A program made the translations under genes and the position numbers. Shown one piece after another: positions 53,433 to 63,623 of a stretch of 64,000 nt of DNA. Source of the stretch: Corynespora cassiicola (lineage: Eukaryota > Ascomycota > Dothideomycetes > Pleosporales > Corynesporascaceae); the NCBI GenBank assembly GCA_022059125.1, contig JAEUWY010000020.1, positions 1,922,001 to 1,986,000 of the forward strand, in the 5' to 3' direction. The stretch's first letter is position 1. Each line of letters starts with the position of its first letter. The notes beneath the pieces were generated by a model. The model did no database searches. It saw only the letters and a program-made list of their open reading frames with translations, and had not been told where the DNA came from.

Positions 53433-54131
53433 AGTCTGCCATGAGAAGACTGAGCTCTAATTTCCACGCGCCCGGCGGGGCCTAACCAACCACCCAGCGG
53501 CAGGACAGCAATGGGCCGGCCTGGGGATGTATGATGGTGAAATCTTAACTTGATGATCACGACGGAGATGAATACGAGGACTGTGCCTACATGGGACACG
53601 ATCTTTCACCTTCTCTTTGTAACTATTGGACTGTCTCGCGCTGGGCGGTATCACCATCGGTATGAAGACGAACGAGCCTTCATCTGTGCATAGCAATGTG
53701 CATAGTAATGTCAACTGTGATGAAATCAATTTTGATTCTACACGCGTGAGACGTGGCAAAAATGTAACAATATGTCAATCTGACTACACACTGTATATTT
53801 GGGCAGGGTTATAAAATTCATCCTTGATACGAATATGCCTACTGTGAACGCGTGCCTGCAAGCCCTCAAGGTTCCCCCGCCGCATGTAGATCACCCGTCC
53901 GCGCAGCTGACCGCCCAGGCCGTTCTGCCACCCCACCCCAACAGCACCACCAGCTAGCCAGCTCGCCAGCTCCACCATCACCGTACAAACAAACCCCACG
54001 GCACCTACCCTACCCAGCTCATACACCAACCACCCCAAGCCCTCATCGAACCATCGCCGCAGCTCCTCCCCCACCAAAGACTCTGCGTACAGAACGAACG
54101 AGCGAGCGACCAGCCGACCCTCCTCCCAAAA
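53433..54131. other. Intergenic region between HOS4-like and PIN4 genes
   Basis: It holds the 3' UTR of the HOS4-like gene and the PIN4 promoter. The minus-strand frame over 53784-54485 mirrors the PIN4 coding strand and is not a gene. Confidence 0.5.
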
Positions 54132-54512
54132 ATGGCACCAAAGAACAAAGGCAAAGGCAAAGACAATGCAGCCGAGAGCTCGAAAAGCGGCAGCGGAGGC
54201 GGTGGAGGTGGCAAACTCAAGCCCGCGACCAGCATCAACGTGCGGCACATCCTGTGCGCGAAGCACAGCAAGAAAGAAGAGGCGCTGCAAAAGATCCGCG
54301 ACGGGGCCAAGTTCGACGAGGTGGCGCGGGAGATGAGCGAGGACAAGGCGAGGCAGGGGGGTTCGCTCGGGTGGAAGGTGAGGGGCAGCTTGCTGGCCGA
54401 GTTTGAGAAGGTGGCGTATGAGTTGGAGCCGAGTACGACGGGGAGTCCGAAGATTGGGGAGTGTAAGACTGGGGAGGGGTATCATATTATCATGGTGGAG
54501 GGGAGGAAGTAG
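54132..54512 (+). CDS. PIN4: Parvulin-type peptidyl-prolyl isomerase (PIN4/Par14), 126 aa
   Basis: One exon encodes 126 residues. A basic and Gly-rich N-terminus (MAPKNKGKGKDNAAESSKSG, then a glycine run) matches the DNA- and pre-ribosome-binding tail of Par14. The parvulin domain spans residues 36-126: VRHILCAKHSKKEEAL, DKARQGGSLGWKVRG and GYHIIMVEGRK. It lacks the WW domain of Pin1, so it is the PIN4 type that isomerises Xaa-Pro bonds without needing phosphoserine. Location is probably nuclear and nucleolar. The length matches the family exactly. Confidence 0.95.
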   Translation: MAPKNKGKGKDNAAESSKSGSGGGGGGKLKPATSINVRHILCAKHSKKEEALQKIRDGAKFDEVAREMSEDKARQGGSLGWKVRGSLLAEFEKVAYELEPSTTGSPKIGECKTGEGYHIIMVEGRK

Positions 54513-54940
54513 GGCATTATATTATGGGATGTTGAGTGAGATTTCGGCCTTCTTTCAAGGCGATACCTAGGCTTGCAGATATGGGAGAAGAGTATGACCT
54601 GATGAGCAGCACAGCAGAAATCCATCCAAATGCCCGGGCGGTGAATAAACTATATCCATCACGTTCAATCTGTACACGTGTTTCCTCTAGCCAACCTCCT
54701 TCTCTTCCGATAGCAAACAAAATGACAGCCCCAGACCCACGCAGTAGCAGCAGGCAGACGAGCTGGGATCATGTGAGTCCGCGTCTCGCCCGTCGCGCGT
54801 GGGGTGGCCCGTGCCACGTTTGCCTAAACACCACTCGTCAAGGCACCATCAGCAACGGCCGATCCTCCCATCTCTTCTCCTCATTCTCTCTTCCCCATTT
54901 TCGCAGACTCCCTTCTCCGTTCTCTCTTTTTGCATTTCAG
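54513..54940 (+). promoter_or_regulatory. Promoter and leader region of Ku80, with a possible upstream exon
   Basis: An ATG at 54721 opens 17 codons ending at 54771, followed by donor GTGAGT. The acceptor TTTCAG at 54935-54940 sits directly before the Ku80 start. Splicing this 169-base intron would put the 17 codons in frame with Ku80, so this is either a leader intron or an N-terminal extension. Confidence 0.5.
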
Positions 54941-57462
54941 ATGGCGCAGAAGGAGGCCACCGTGTACATTGTCGACTTGGGACGCTCAATGGGCGAGAGG
55001 CGCCATGGACGCGACAAGACCAATCTCGAATGGGCGCTCGACTATGTTTGGGACAAGATTACGACTACGGTAAGTTTTTTTTTAAGCAATTGAAACCAGT
55101 CTTTACAGCAATTAATCGGATCTTAGGTCTCGACGGGAAGGAAGACTGCGCTCATGGGCGTTGTCGGGTTCAGGACTGACGGTACGTCTTGCTGGTGATG
55201 CGCCGCTATGCCGCCGCGCCAAGACAGACTTTGCTAATGCCAGAGGATAGAAACCGATTTGAATGGTGTCATGCAAGACGATGAGGGATATTCGAATATC
55301 AGCGTGTTTGAGCTTCCGAAGCAGTATGTCAACGCACATTTTGCTTGATTCTTTGCACCGCTAGGACTAACGCTGGATAGATTTCTCTTGAGCGACATCC
55401 GAAATTTGTCAGAAAAGTTGAAGCCGAGTTCGACCAACACAGGCGATTGTGAGTTTGAAGTCGATATTTTCTGCTAACTGAGCTAACAAAATACAGTAAT
55501 GTCTGCGATAGCTATTGCTATTCAGATGATAGACATGGCAACAAACAACAAGGCGGGGAAGCCGCTCAAGTTTGACCGCAGGATCAACATCATCACAGAT
55601 GGCCAAGGCTACATGGACATCCAAGATCTTGATGACATCACTGGGAAACTCAGATCTCCCGATGCACCTTTTGAAATCACGCTCCTGTAAGTGTGCTTAT
55701 CCACTTGTGAATGACACGTACTAATAGATATAGCGGCGTGGACTTTGACGATCCCGACAGCGGCTACAAGGAGGAAGACAAAGATTCTCAAAAGGTAATG
55801 ACTACAATTCTTATTTTGTGTGTCTTTTACTGACTCCAACAGGCGGAGAATGAGAAAATCTTGAGAGAATGGGTGGAGAGCTGCGACGGCAACTACGGCA
55901 CCCTGAGCGAGGCAATCGAACAGCTCGCCATTCCACGCATAAAATCTACCAAACCCGTCCCAAGCTACAGAGGCATGCTCACCCTAGGAGGCCTTCAAGA
56001 CTACGATGCCACTATCAGCATCGATGTTGAAAGATACCCCTGCACCATGATCGCAAAACCACCAACCTCTAGTTCTTTCGTCATAAGAGCAGAAGGCGCA
56101 GGCGTTCCTACACAGTCAACAACTACTGTGGCTGCAGAGGATCCGTCTGATGAACAGTTAGCCGCCGTCAGGAACCAGCGCATATACCAAATCGATGACC
56201 CTGACAATCCTGGCAACAAAAAGGATGTTGAAGCGGACGAACTCGAACGAGGATTTGAATACGGCCGCACTGCCGTGCACATCAGCGAGTCAGACGCAAA
56301 CGTCGTCAAGCTCGAAACTACACAATCGCTGGAGATTATTGGCTTTATTCCGGAGGAAAAGTTTGAGCGGTATCTGCCCATGTCTCGCACCAATTACATC
56401 ATAGCACAAAAGGCAAACCAACAATCCTCTTTGGCCCTTTCGTCATTCATCCATGCTCTATACGAAGCAGAATGCTATGCGGTGGCACGATTTGTAGTTA
56501 AGGACCATAAGCCGCCGGTCATTGTTCTGCTCGTCCCGCGCATAGAAGGTGATGAAGAATCTCTCATTGATGTGGAATTGCCCTTTGAAGAAGATATGCG
56601 CCGGTACAAGTTTCCTTCCCTGGACCGGAGGCTCACGGTATCCGGCAAGATCATCACCGAACATAAGGACCTACCAAAGGATGATCTTATGAAAGCCATG
56701 AGCGATTACGTTGACGCTATGGATCTGTCCGAGTTTGGAAAAGACGATGACGGCGAGCCGACCGAGTACGCAAAATTCCAGGACACCTATTCGCCGCTCC
56801 TTCACCGTATCAACCATGTGATTCGCTGGCGGGCAACGCACACAGACCCGTCGCTCCCAATTCCTCCCCCGCCAGCGATTCTGACAAAGTACTCTGCTCC
56901 TCCTGAAGAACTGATCGCCAGCGCTCAGTCCCAGTTAGACCAGCTCAAGAAAGCCGCCGATGTCAAGCAGGTGCCTCCGAAACAAAAAGGCCGCGGAAAG
57001 CGCTCGGCGCGCGAACACGAAAAGCCACTCTCCGGTCTCGATGTCGACAAGCTCCTCAATAGTGGCTCCAAGCGCATCAAGGTCGAATCTTCCAACCTCA
57101 TCCCTACATTCAAGCAGTCACTCGCTACTTCGGACGAGCTCGAAGCAATCCAGGCTGCTGTCGATGCCATGGATGCTGAGATTCGCAATTACATTTCCAA
57201 CTCGGTCGGCGAGTCGGGCTACGGAAGAGCGCTTGAGGCTATTCGCGTGGTGCGGGAAGAGATTACAGAGCTTGAGGAGCCTGACATTTACAACAATTTC
57301 ATCCGCAAGTTGAAGAAGGATATATTGGAGGGCAAACTGAATGGGGAACGCAGGGCCATGTGGTGGAAGATCCGGGGCAGCAAGTATGGGCTCATTGATC
57401 GCAAGGCGAGCATGGTCAGTGATGTCACCGAAAGTGACGCAGATGCGTTTTACAAGGGTTGA
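54941..57462 (+). CDS. ku80: Ku80 subunit of the Ku heterodimer, 731 aa
   Basis: Seven exons, 54941-55069, 55127-55181, 55251-55323, 55381-55448, 55497-55686, 55734-55794 and 55843-57462, join in consistent phases to 731 residues. The N-terminal von Willebrand-type domain begins [20 protein letters not shown]. The central beta-barrel contains [22 protein letters not shown], and the arm contains [20 protein letters not shown]. The C-terminal helical domain ends with [26 protein letters not shown], as in fungal Ku80. With Ku70 it encircles broken DNA ends for non-homologous end joining and helps telomeres; this role is the family's. The first exons are short and their introns, 46-69 bases, have CTAAC branches. 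Alternative start at 54721 would add 17 residues. Confidence 0.94.
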
Positions 57463-58767
57463 TTGGACCGCAATGGTGCCGTTTGCTCATGAAACGTTCA
57501 AAGGATAACGCCGTTTCTGCATTGCGTTGGTGTTAGGTGTTCTTGGCTAGGTGCACTTGCGCACTATCGGAAGGCGCTTACACAGATAGGCAACTAAGTA
57601 GTACGTAAAGGAATATCTAGACCTGGATCTGAGGCTAATTGCTTGACTTTTTACTATTGGCTGTGGGTATTTGGCCGGTTGTTGCGGGACGCATGCTGGT
57701 TCGAGACTCTCGACTTGTGTAACTTTCGGGTCTCACCTTGAGCCCCGCGCCGTCTGCTGTGCCGTAGGTGACTGTATCGCTCCAGGCTCTGCGCGTGATC
57801 TTACCGCTTCCTTTTCTGAATGGCTTGTTTGTCGTGGCTTGTTTGTTTGTTGCAATTTCCGAACAGTGCATCTCACTCTGAGGGTTCTTTATTGGACCGT
57901 GTATACTTGATTTGCTTCAGCACAGCTAGCTTTGCCTCAAAATAGCTAGACCTGTATAATAGTGAGAGAAATAGTCTGACCGGAGGTGTGCAGTGCATTT
58001 GTCATTTCCAATCTGCGTTCAGGCATGCGGAAGGTGATGTCGTTGCAAGCTGCCTTTACCCTTTACCCTCAATATGCCTCCCGCATTTTAGGATGTTCTA
58101 TTGGCATGCAATCCCGTGGAATATTTTCCAGCGAAGCAAGGGGACAGGATTTTATACGTGTGTTTTGGTCAGAAAGTCTCTGTTTGGCAGCATGTACACG
58201 CCACGGGCCTTATCATTCTAGTAGATTTATTTGTATCGCTCATCTCTTGATATCGGGCAATCTTAAGATAATGCGCAGGCCTTAGATTGATCAAACAAGG
58301 TCAAAGCACAGATGATTCTCTCAGCTATTTCTGCAAATGACTCTTAGCACCAACCGCACCTCCCTCCGTCTTTGTGACTCTTACCTCTCGCTGTATCTTT
58401 ATATATCTTTTACCCCGCCATGGTCTCACATATCTCTTACATTGTTCCCAGTTTTCTGAATCTGCTTGATCGAATTTTACCTTTTTTGGTCCAGGTAGTA
58501 CTCCGTGTCAAAACACGCCTCCCTTGTTCGGCTTTGACTACTCTTTGTCTATCTACAGAATTCTGCCTTGGTTTTCGGATCCCCTGAAACCTATTATACT
58601 TTGTTTTTTCAATCTTGAATTCTCCCTTGTCTATTCTTGATAACTATTCATCGACCTATAAAGTCTCTACATTCTTAAAGTACACTCGCACGATTCTGTC
58701 ACTGAGCAGAAAACACTATTGCGAGCATCACTTCCAGAGTTAAAGTACACTCCGAGAGCCTGTCAGT
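57463..58767. other. Intergenic region between Ku80 and the secreted protein gene
   Basis: The first half contains the Ku80 3' end and nothing recognisable. The second half (from about 58330) is strongly pyrimidine-rich with a TATA-like TTTATATATC at about 58399-58408, so the transcript of the secreted protein gene probably has a CT-rich leader of 300 bases or more. Confidence 0.5.
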
Positions 58768-59458
58768 ATGGGGTCCTCCACCATGCACATACTAGCTCTC
58801 CTCCTCTTCCTCTTCAATTTGGCCCTTGCCATTCCTAGTCCCCCTTCATCCGTCGAGGTTAACAACTCATCCTCCTCAATCCTTCCTCGCGACAGGAGCA
58901 CATGCAAATTTCATGTCCGACTCACCGCACAGTGTCCTGAGAATAGATATGACCAAAATATGGAAGTCTACATGAAGGTCGCCGGGTTATCGGACTCATT
59001 CAATATACACAAAGAGGTACAAGGTGTGGGTCAGGACATCATAGTCTCCGGCAATCAAAAAGGGTCGCTCACAAACTTCTACAACAATCATGAAATGGAG
59101 TTCACATGGCACTCAGACAAGAATGCCGACCAGGATCAATTAGATATTCGTTATGCAGGGTAAGTCTCCGGTTTTGTGTCACTATTTATGTCGCTGACTC
59201 GACACAGCTCGAGTGTTACGGATGGATGGATCGTTGACTGGAACACATGCAAAAAGGGTAAATGGACCAAGGATGTAAAGAAAAGTTTGGACTATCCCAG
59301 ACCAGACGCTGTCATGGATTGTATAGACAAGGATCCAAAAATGAGGGGCTCTAACAGGCAGAGAGTGAGTATACCTGACTTGTGGGTTTGTAATATTGAG
59401 ACTCGCTAACCGCAAACCACGACAGACCCGGGACATGGATTGTACGGTGATATGCTAG
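58768..59458 (+). CDS. Small secreted cysteine-containing protein, 193 aa
   Basis: Exons 58768-59159, 59208-59364 and 59426-59458 join with phases 2 and 0 to 193 residues. A signal peptide of about 22 residues (core ILALLLFLFNLALA) is followed by a Ser-rich pro-like stretch ending in a LPRD site, then six cysteines: CKFH, QCPEN, NTCKK, MDCID and the closing DCTVIC pair. It is rich in charged and polar residues, with no family I know. The final exon is only 33 bases and adds the last two cysteines. Small, cysteine-containing and secreted fits an effector-like protein, but nothing shows interaction with a host. Alternative: a cell-wall or antimicrobial protein. Confidence 0.75.
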
Positions 59459-59995
59459 GCATCAAATGACAGTATTTAAATTGGCATTTGGTTGGCATGC
59501 ATGGGAGGCGGTCAGTTTGGATGAACCCAAACCTGAAGGCTACGGGGGTCATTTGATAGAGATCAACCGGGCACATTGGTACATTGGAATATGGAAGGAT
59601 GCCTGCAACATTGGGACATACATACAGGTTAATTCGACTAGATATCCCTATAAATTTCTTCTGGATAGCTCCCGTGCATATAGTGAAATGGTCACTAGCC
59701 TCTAGAAGAACTTGGAAGGTCTTAGTGTCCCCATTGATACGTAGCAGTAAATGGATCATGTCCCATCCTCAGATGTTCGAGGCTGTCGTCCACGCGTTAA
59801 CATGTTTCTCGCGACCCGCGTAAGACTTGTATCCCCATTGTAATCCAACCGTTTCTCCAACAAAACCGAACAAACCAAAGATAGACGCCATGTGGCCCTC
59901 GTGTTCTTCCCATTTACCCAAAATCAATTAAGCAATGATACGGCTGCTCTTCGGCTGTTTTGCTAGTAACATTGTGCGCTCGATTTTTGTTCTTC
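59459..59995. other. Convergent 3' region
   Basis: It lies between the 3' ends of the secreted protein gene and the hypothetical acidic protein gene. A 79-codon frame at 59466-59705 follows the secreted protein stop but lacks a signal peptide or splice support. Confidence 0.5.
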
Positions 59996-61240
59996 TCATC
60001 TTGATTTTCTAGCGCTACACGTGCCGTATCGCGTGGACAGACTGGAACCTGGTGTGCTTGCCGGGGTCTTGGCTGGAGAAGGATAAGGGCCGTAGCTCTG
60101 TGGGACTGCCTTTTTAGACTTTGTAGAAGTGGACGGTGGTCCTAAGATGACCTCTTCCTCGTCGTCGCTTTCGATGGATATGTAGCCCTTTTCCTGCTCA
60201 TCGCCCACTTCGTCCTCTTCTTCCCTGTCCACCTCCTCATCGTCACTGCTTATAATTATGTATTCCCTTTCTTTCTCTGTCTTCCTGTCACTCTCGATAT
60301 ATATACAGTTCGTCTCTTGCCTTTCCTCCCCCTCAGATTCCCCAACCCCTTTTTCGTCAGCTGGCTCGCGTGGATGCCCAAAGAAATTGTCATCCGCAAT
60401 GTCAGGGACGATAATGAGGGCGGTGCGCTTCCAAATCTGATATGCAACCCTAGTCTTCGAACCCTCCCCAGAAACCTCCTCATAGCCTTTCTCATCCGGA
60501 TCCTCGTCTTCAAAGTACATATCGTCCAGCAGATCAACATCAGTAATGCTCGGAACGGTAACCACCTGCCTATCACCCATATGCTCCACATCTTCAAGAC
60601 GCATCTCCATTCGATCGGCGCAAAACAATTCCTTACGGCCCGTGCGAATAAACGTCCCCCACGCCTTGCGCTGGACCTGCGCGAGGAAGAGTTGAAACGC
60701 TTGGGTGGCGATGCAAACTTGATTCAGCATCTCAACAATGTTCCAATCATCATCAGACAATTGCGATCCCGGTTCTTCGTGCCCCTGGCCCACGAAATGG
60801 ATCAAAAACTCGGGGCCGGCCGTCTGCAGCCTCTTAAAATTCCAATTCCAGCAATGCAGAATGTGGTAAAGCGTGTGCTCGGCAGAGACCTCGTTCTTCT
60901 TCGCGGCTTTTCCTTTCCCCTTCCCCTTCCCCTTCTTGCTTGCGACATCATCGGCGCCGTCGCCCTCCGCTATCATCAGAAGCTCCTTCATGATGGCTTC
61001 CCGCAGCGCGGTAAGCTCCCACACATCTCCTGGATGGTACGGAAAGGACAGTTTCTCCGGGTGATAGTTATTCTCAAAGGGCGGCGGATGCTGCGCACGA
61101 AGGTCACGCATGAGCCGGATGGTAATGTCCGTGTCTGGTGTCTCGAATTTGGGCAGTATCACTTCCGGGTACATGAATGATGGGCGGTCATGTCCGGGAT
61201 CAGGGCGCCACTTGAACATCCTATAATTGGATCTCAACAT
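59996..61240 (-). CDS. Hypothetical acidic protein with SUMO-interacting-like motifs, 414 aa
   Basis: A single minus-strand exon encodes 414 residues from the ATG at 61240. I do not recognise the family. The first 240 residues look folded, with aromatic and helical stretches (MFKWRPDPGHDRPSFMYPEV, HILHCWNWNFKRLQ, QVQRKAWGTFIRTGRKEL) broken by a Lys/Gly-rich insert (GKGKGKGKAAKK). The C-terminal part is acidic and contains three similar hydrophobic cores next to acid runs: CIYIESD, EYIIISSDDEE and GYISIESDDEEE. These resemble SUMO-interacting motifs. The last 40 residues are Ser/Pro/Thr-rich. The motifs suggest a nuclear, SUMO-dependent partner; function is otherwise unknown. Confidence 0.72.
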   Translation of the reverse strand: MLRSNYRMFKWRPDPGHDRPSFMYPEVILPKFETPDTDITIRLMRDLRAQHPPPFENNYHPEKLSFPYHPGDVWELTALREAIMKELLMIAEGDGADDVASKKGKGKGKGKAAKKNEVSAEHTLYHILHCWNWNFKRLQTAGPEFLIHFVGQGHEEPGSQLSDDDWNIVEMLNQVCIATQAFQLFLAQVQRKAWGTFIRTGRKELFCADRMEMRLEDVEHMGDRQVVTVPSITDVDLLDDMYFEDEDPDEKGYEEVSGEGSKTRVAYQIWKRTALIIVPDIADDNFFGHPREPADEKGVGESEGEERQETNCIYIESDRKTEKEREYIIISSDDEEVDREEEDEVGDEQEKGYISIESDDEEEVILGPPSTSTKSKKAVPQSYGPYPSPAKTPASTPGSSLSTRYGTCSARKSR

Positions 61241-61790
61241 AGTGGAGGGGAAGGATGGTTTAGTGTGTAAGGTCGTGATCGGACATGCGTGTGATGCTCC
61301 CGTTACACGTCGCGCCCAGGCGTGGGGTGGCGCCCGGGCGGAGATTCGACACCATCCCCTTTTGGGTTTAGTGCTACCAAGAGATTCCGATGTGATGGAC
61401 TTTCAGTTTGCGCTGTCAGGACAGATTGATTCCCAGGGTGTATAGATAGCATGGTAGCTAGTGTCAGACTTGTAGTATATGCAAATACATTATTGGCAAT
61501 GCATTTCAGACTTGAATTTCCACTAATACAGCTTGCGGCATGCAAAAGGCATGCAAAGACACAGAACGACAGACGAGCAGGGAGCGACAGTGAGGAATCA
61601 TAGTATACAATTTATCTATCACGACTGCCGGAGTTATCATTACACGCTATCAAGGACGCTATGGCCATGAAGCACCATAAACCATCTATTCTCATATCCT
61701 GTGCTTCTCTAACAAGGACCCGGAGTAGACCAACTTCTACGTAGGAAGGACTGAAGAAACTATCTTGTGATTAGTAGGTTCAAGTGGGTA
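61241..61790. other. Intergenic region
   Basis: It holds the promoter of the acidic protein gene and the 3' flank of the next gene. No supportable feature was seen. Confidence 0.5.
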
Positions 61791-62551
61791 CTATTTTCGG
61801 GTAACTGTACTGAGTAGGCTAGATTCTGTTAGTCTTGTCTGTTGATGCAGTTCAATGTATATAGGTAGGACTTGCTGATCAAGCTCATGGTGTTGAGCCG
61901 GAGGCACATAATAGAAGACGGCTGTGGTGAGCTCGTTGATAGAATCCGCCTGCTGTAAGAGCTCTTCATAACGTCCCTTCCAGCGCATCTTGCCGACAAA
62001 GGGAACCTTGGAGTTGATCCTACAGAGAGCGTCCTTGAATGCCACAATGTTCACGGCGATGTCGAGACACTTTCCAGGAAGGGACTTTAGGCACTGGAGA
62101 ATGGACGTCTTGATCACAACGTCACAATTGTCCGTACAGAGAAGTTCTGCCAGAGAGGTGAGGTTACGCTTCAGCCAGTAGAGTTGTCCGGTGAAGATGG
62201 CAGCCTTTTTTTCACGTTAAATTGGAACAAATCTACTTGCTATTTACACTCATATACCTTGACATCGAGACGTAAGAATTTGGTGGGTGAGCCACCATGG
62301 GTAATTTCTAAGCTCTGGATGTATCCATGAATCTGATCCGCAGTCTTGATTGAAATGAGAACGTAGGAGAGGCTAAGGATGAGCGATTCGGTGGTCACGG
62401 TCTCTCGCACGGGCTGCTTGCTTTTGACCTTCTTCGAAGTTGGCTTGTCAAGAAGACGCCGCAAGTCATTCAGGCCCCGCACGGTCAGCGGAAGGCTCGA
62501 GGCTGCTGAGACTGCTGAAGCCAAGGTGTCTGCGGTGGTGGGTTTCTCCAT
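61791..62551 (-). CDS. Unrecognised two-exon protein, 235 aa
   Basis: Minus-strand exons 62258-62551 and 61791-62204 join in phase 0 to 235 residues. The intron of 53 bases starts GTATAT, has a TTTAAC branch and ends AAAAAG. The protein starts MEKPTTADTLASAVSAASSL, and is predicted mostly alpha-helical, with Leu-rich stretches (ESLILSLSYVLISIKTADQI, ELLCTDNCDVVIKTSILQCL) like an armadillo or HEAT-type helical protein. I know no family. No signal peptide or membrane segment is evident. The C-terminus ends VTRK. Confidence 0.65.
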
Positions 62552-63236
62552 TGCGCTTTTGTGTCCAACAGCGACGGGACATGAATGAGTGGAGGGTGGT
62601 GGGTGGAGAGAGAACGAAATAGGCGTGGAAGTGATTTGTCAGAGTGAGAGTTTGTGCAAGATCGGTAAACAATATTGCAGTGAAACTAGTGAAAGCCGCA
62701 AACTGATCAGTAGCTGTGGGCTGGTCAATGCTCGCAGTGAAAGAAACATGTGCGGTCAAGATACATTTTATAGCATAGTGCTGAGGCTCAAGGAGAGGCT
62801 AGGGTCTCTATGTCAATACCTGCGCGTGGGTTTTATGTTATGGTAAACGTATGCGGTAAAGCCAATGCTCGTCAAGTGAGAGACGAGATGATTTTCCTTT
62901 AAGGCCACGGTGCGCCCTTGTCTATCCTGCCGGCCTCTTCCTTGGGTCACCTTTCCAGCTAGCGGTAAATTGTCCAGCGGCCGAATAGATATTGCAGTGA
63001 CAACAAGATTAGATAGGTGAAGAATATGACAGAAGGTGCCAGACTTTAATCAATGTCGAAGATCAATGGATAAAGTGCCCCGTGCCGCTAACACGGAATA
63101 GGCCAGAATCTATACAAGTCCAATGACCAAATGGCCTCCAAAAATTCGCCTCAACGCCCGTTGCCTGGTTATGCTCTTGATAGCCGCGCGCCGCAGTCGC
63201 GTCTAGGATGCGGTTGATGGATGCTACAATGATGCT
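62552..63236. other. Intergenic region between the unrecognised gene and the Mim2-like gene
   Basis: It holds the promoter of the unrecognised two-exon gene and the 3' flank of the Mim2-like gene. No other feature was recognised. Confidence 0.5.
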
Positions 63237-63623
63237 TTATAGAGAGGCCGCAGCCTCGACGGCTCCGGCACCCTTGAACAGCTTCGGATTCGTGACGACA
63301 ACTTCAACGGGGTATTTCCATTCCATGAATTTGCCCCAGCCTGCGACGTTGGTCAGTATGGTGTCAAGTGCGGTCATGGCCAATCACTTACCCCAATAGG
63401 CGCATTTCCTCCCGAAATACTTCCCCAGGTACGGAACCAAAACCATGGTCAGCAACAGTTCCAATTGCTGAAGCGACTCTCTCCATTCCCTCTCGGCATC
63501 CGATACATATTCATCGTCATCCACAGTAGAGCTGGTAGAAGTGGATGGCAGGGAATCGATCTCGTCGGCGTCGGAGGAGCTCGCCGGGGGCTCGATGAAG
63601 CTTGCGCTGTTGGTCATGGACAT
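63237..63623 (-). CDS. Mim2-like mitochondrial outer-membrane import protein, 111 aa
   Basis: Minus-strand exons 63392-63623 and 63237-63340 join in phase 1 to 111 residues. An acidic N-terminal half (SSDADEIDSLPSTSTSS, then DDDEYVSDAEREW) precedes a conserved membrane segment LELLLTMVLVPYLGKYFGRKCAYWGWGKFMEWKYP, split by the intron after the Tyr-Trp pair. Small size, acidic N-terminus and the LLPYxGKxxGRK-type helix match the fungal Mim2 protein, partner of Mim1, which inserts helical proteins into the mitochondrial outer membrane. The match rests on motif memory, so the family call is moderate. A longer open frame upstream (to 63911) is of low-complexity sequence and not included. Confidence 0.68.

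Noticed and set aside
53784..54485. 233-codon minus-strand frame over PIN4
   Set aside because: It is the complement of the well-supported PIN4 gene.
60317..61180. 287-codon plus-strand frame opposite the acidic protein
   Set aside because: Both strands are open here; the minus-strand frame is longer, starts with ATG and has a better residue composition, so I kept only that one, with reduced confidence.
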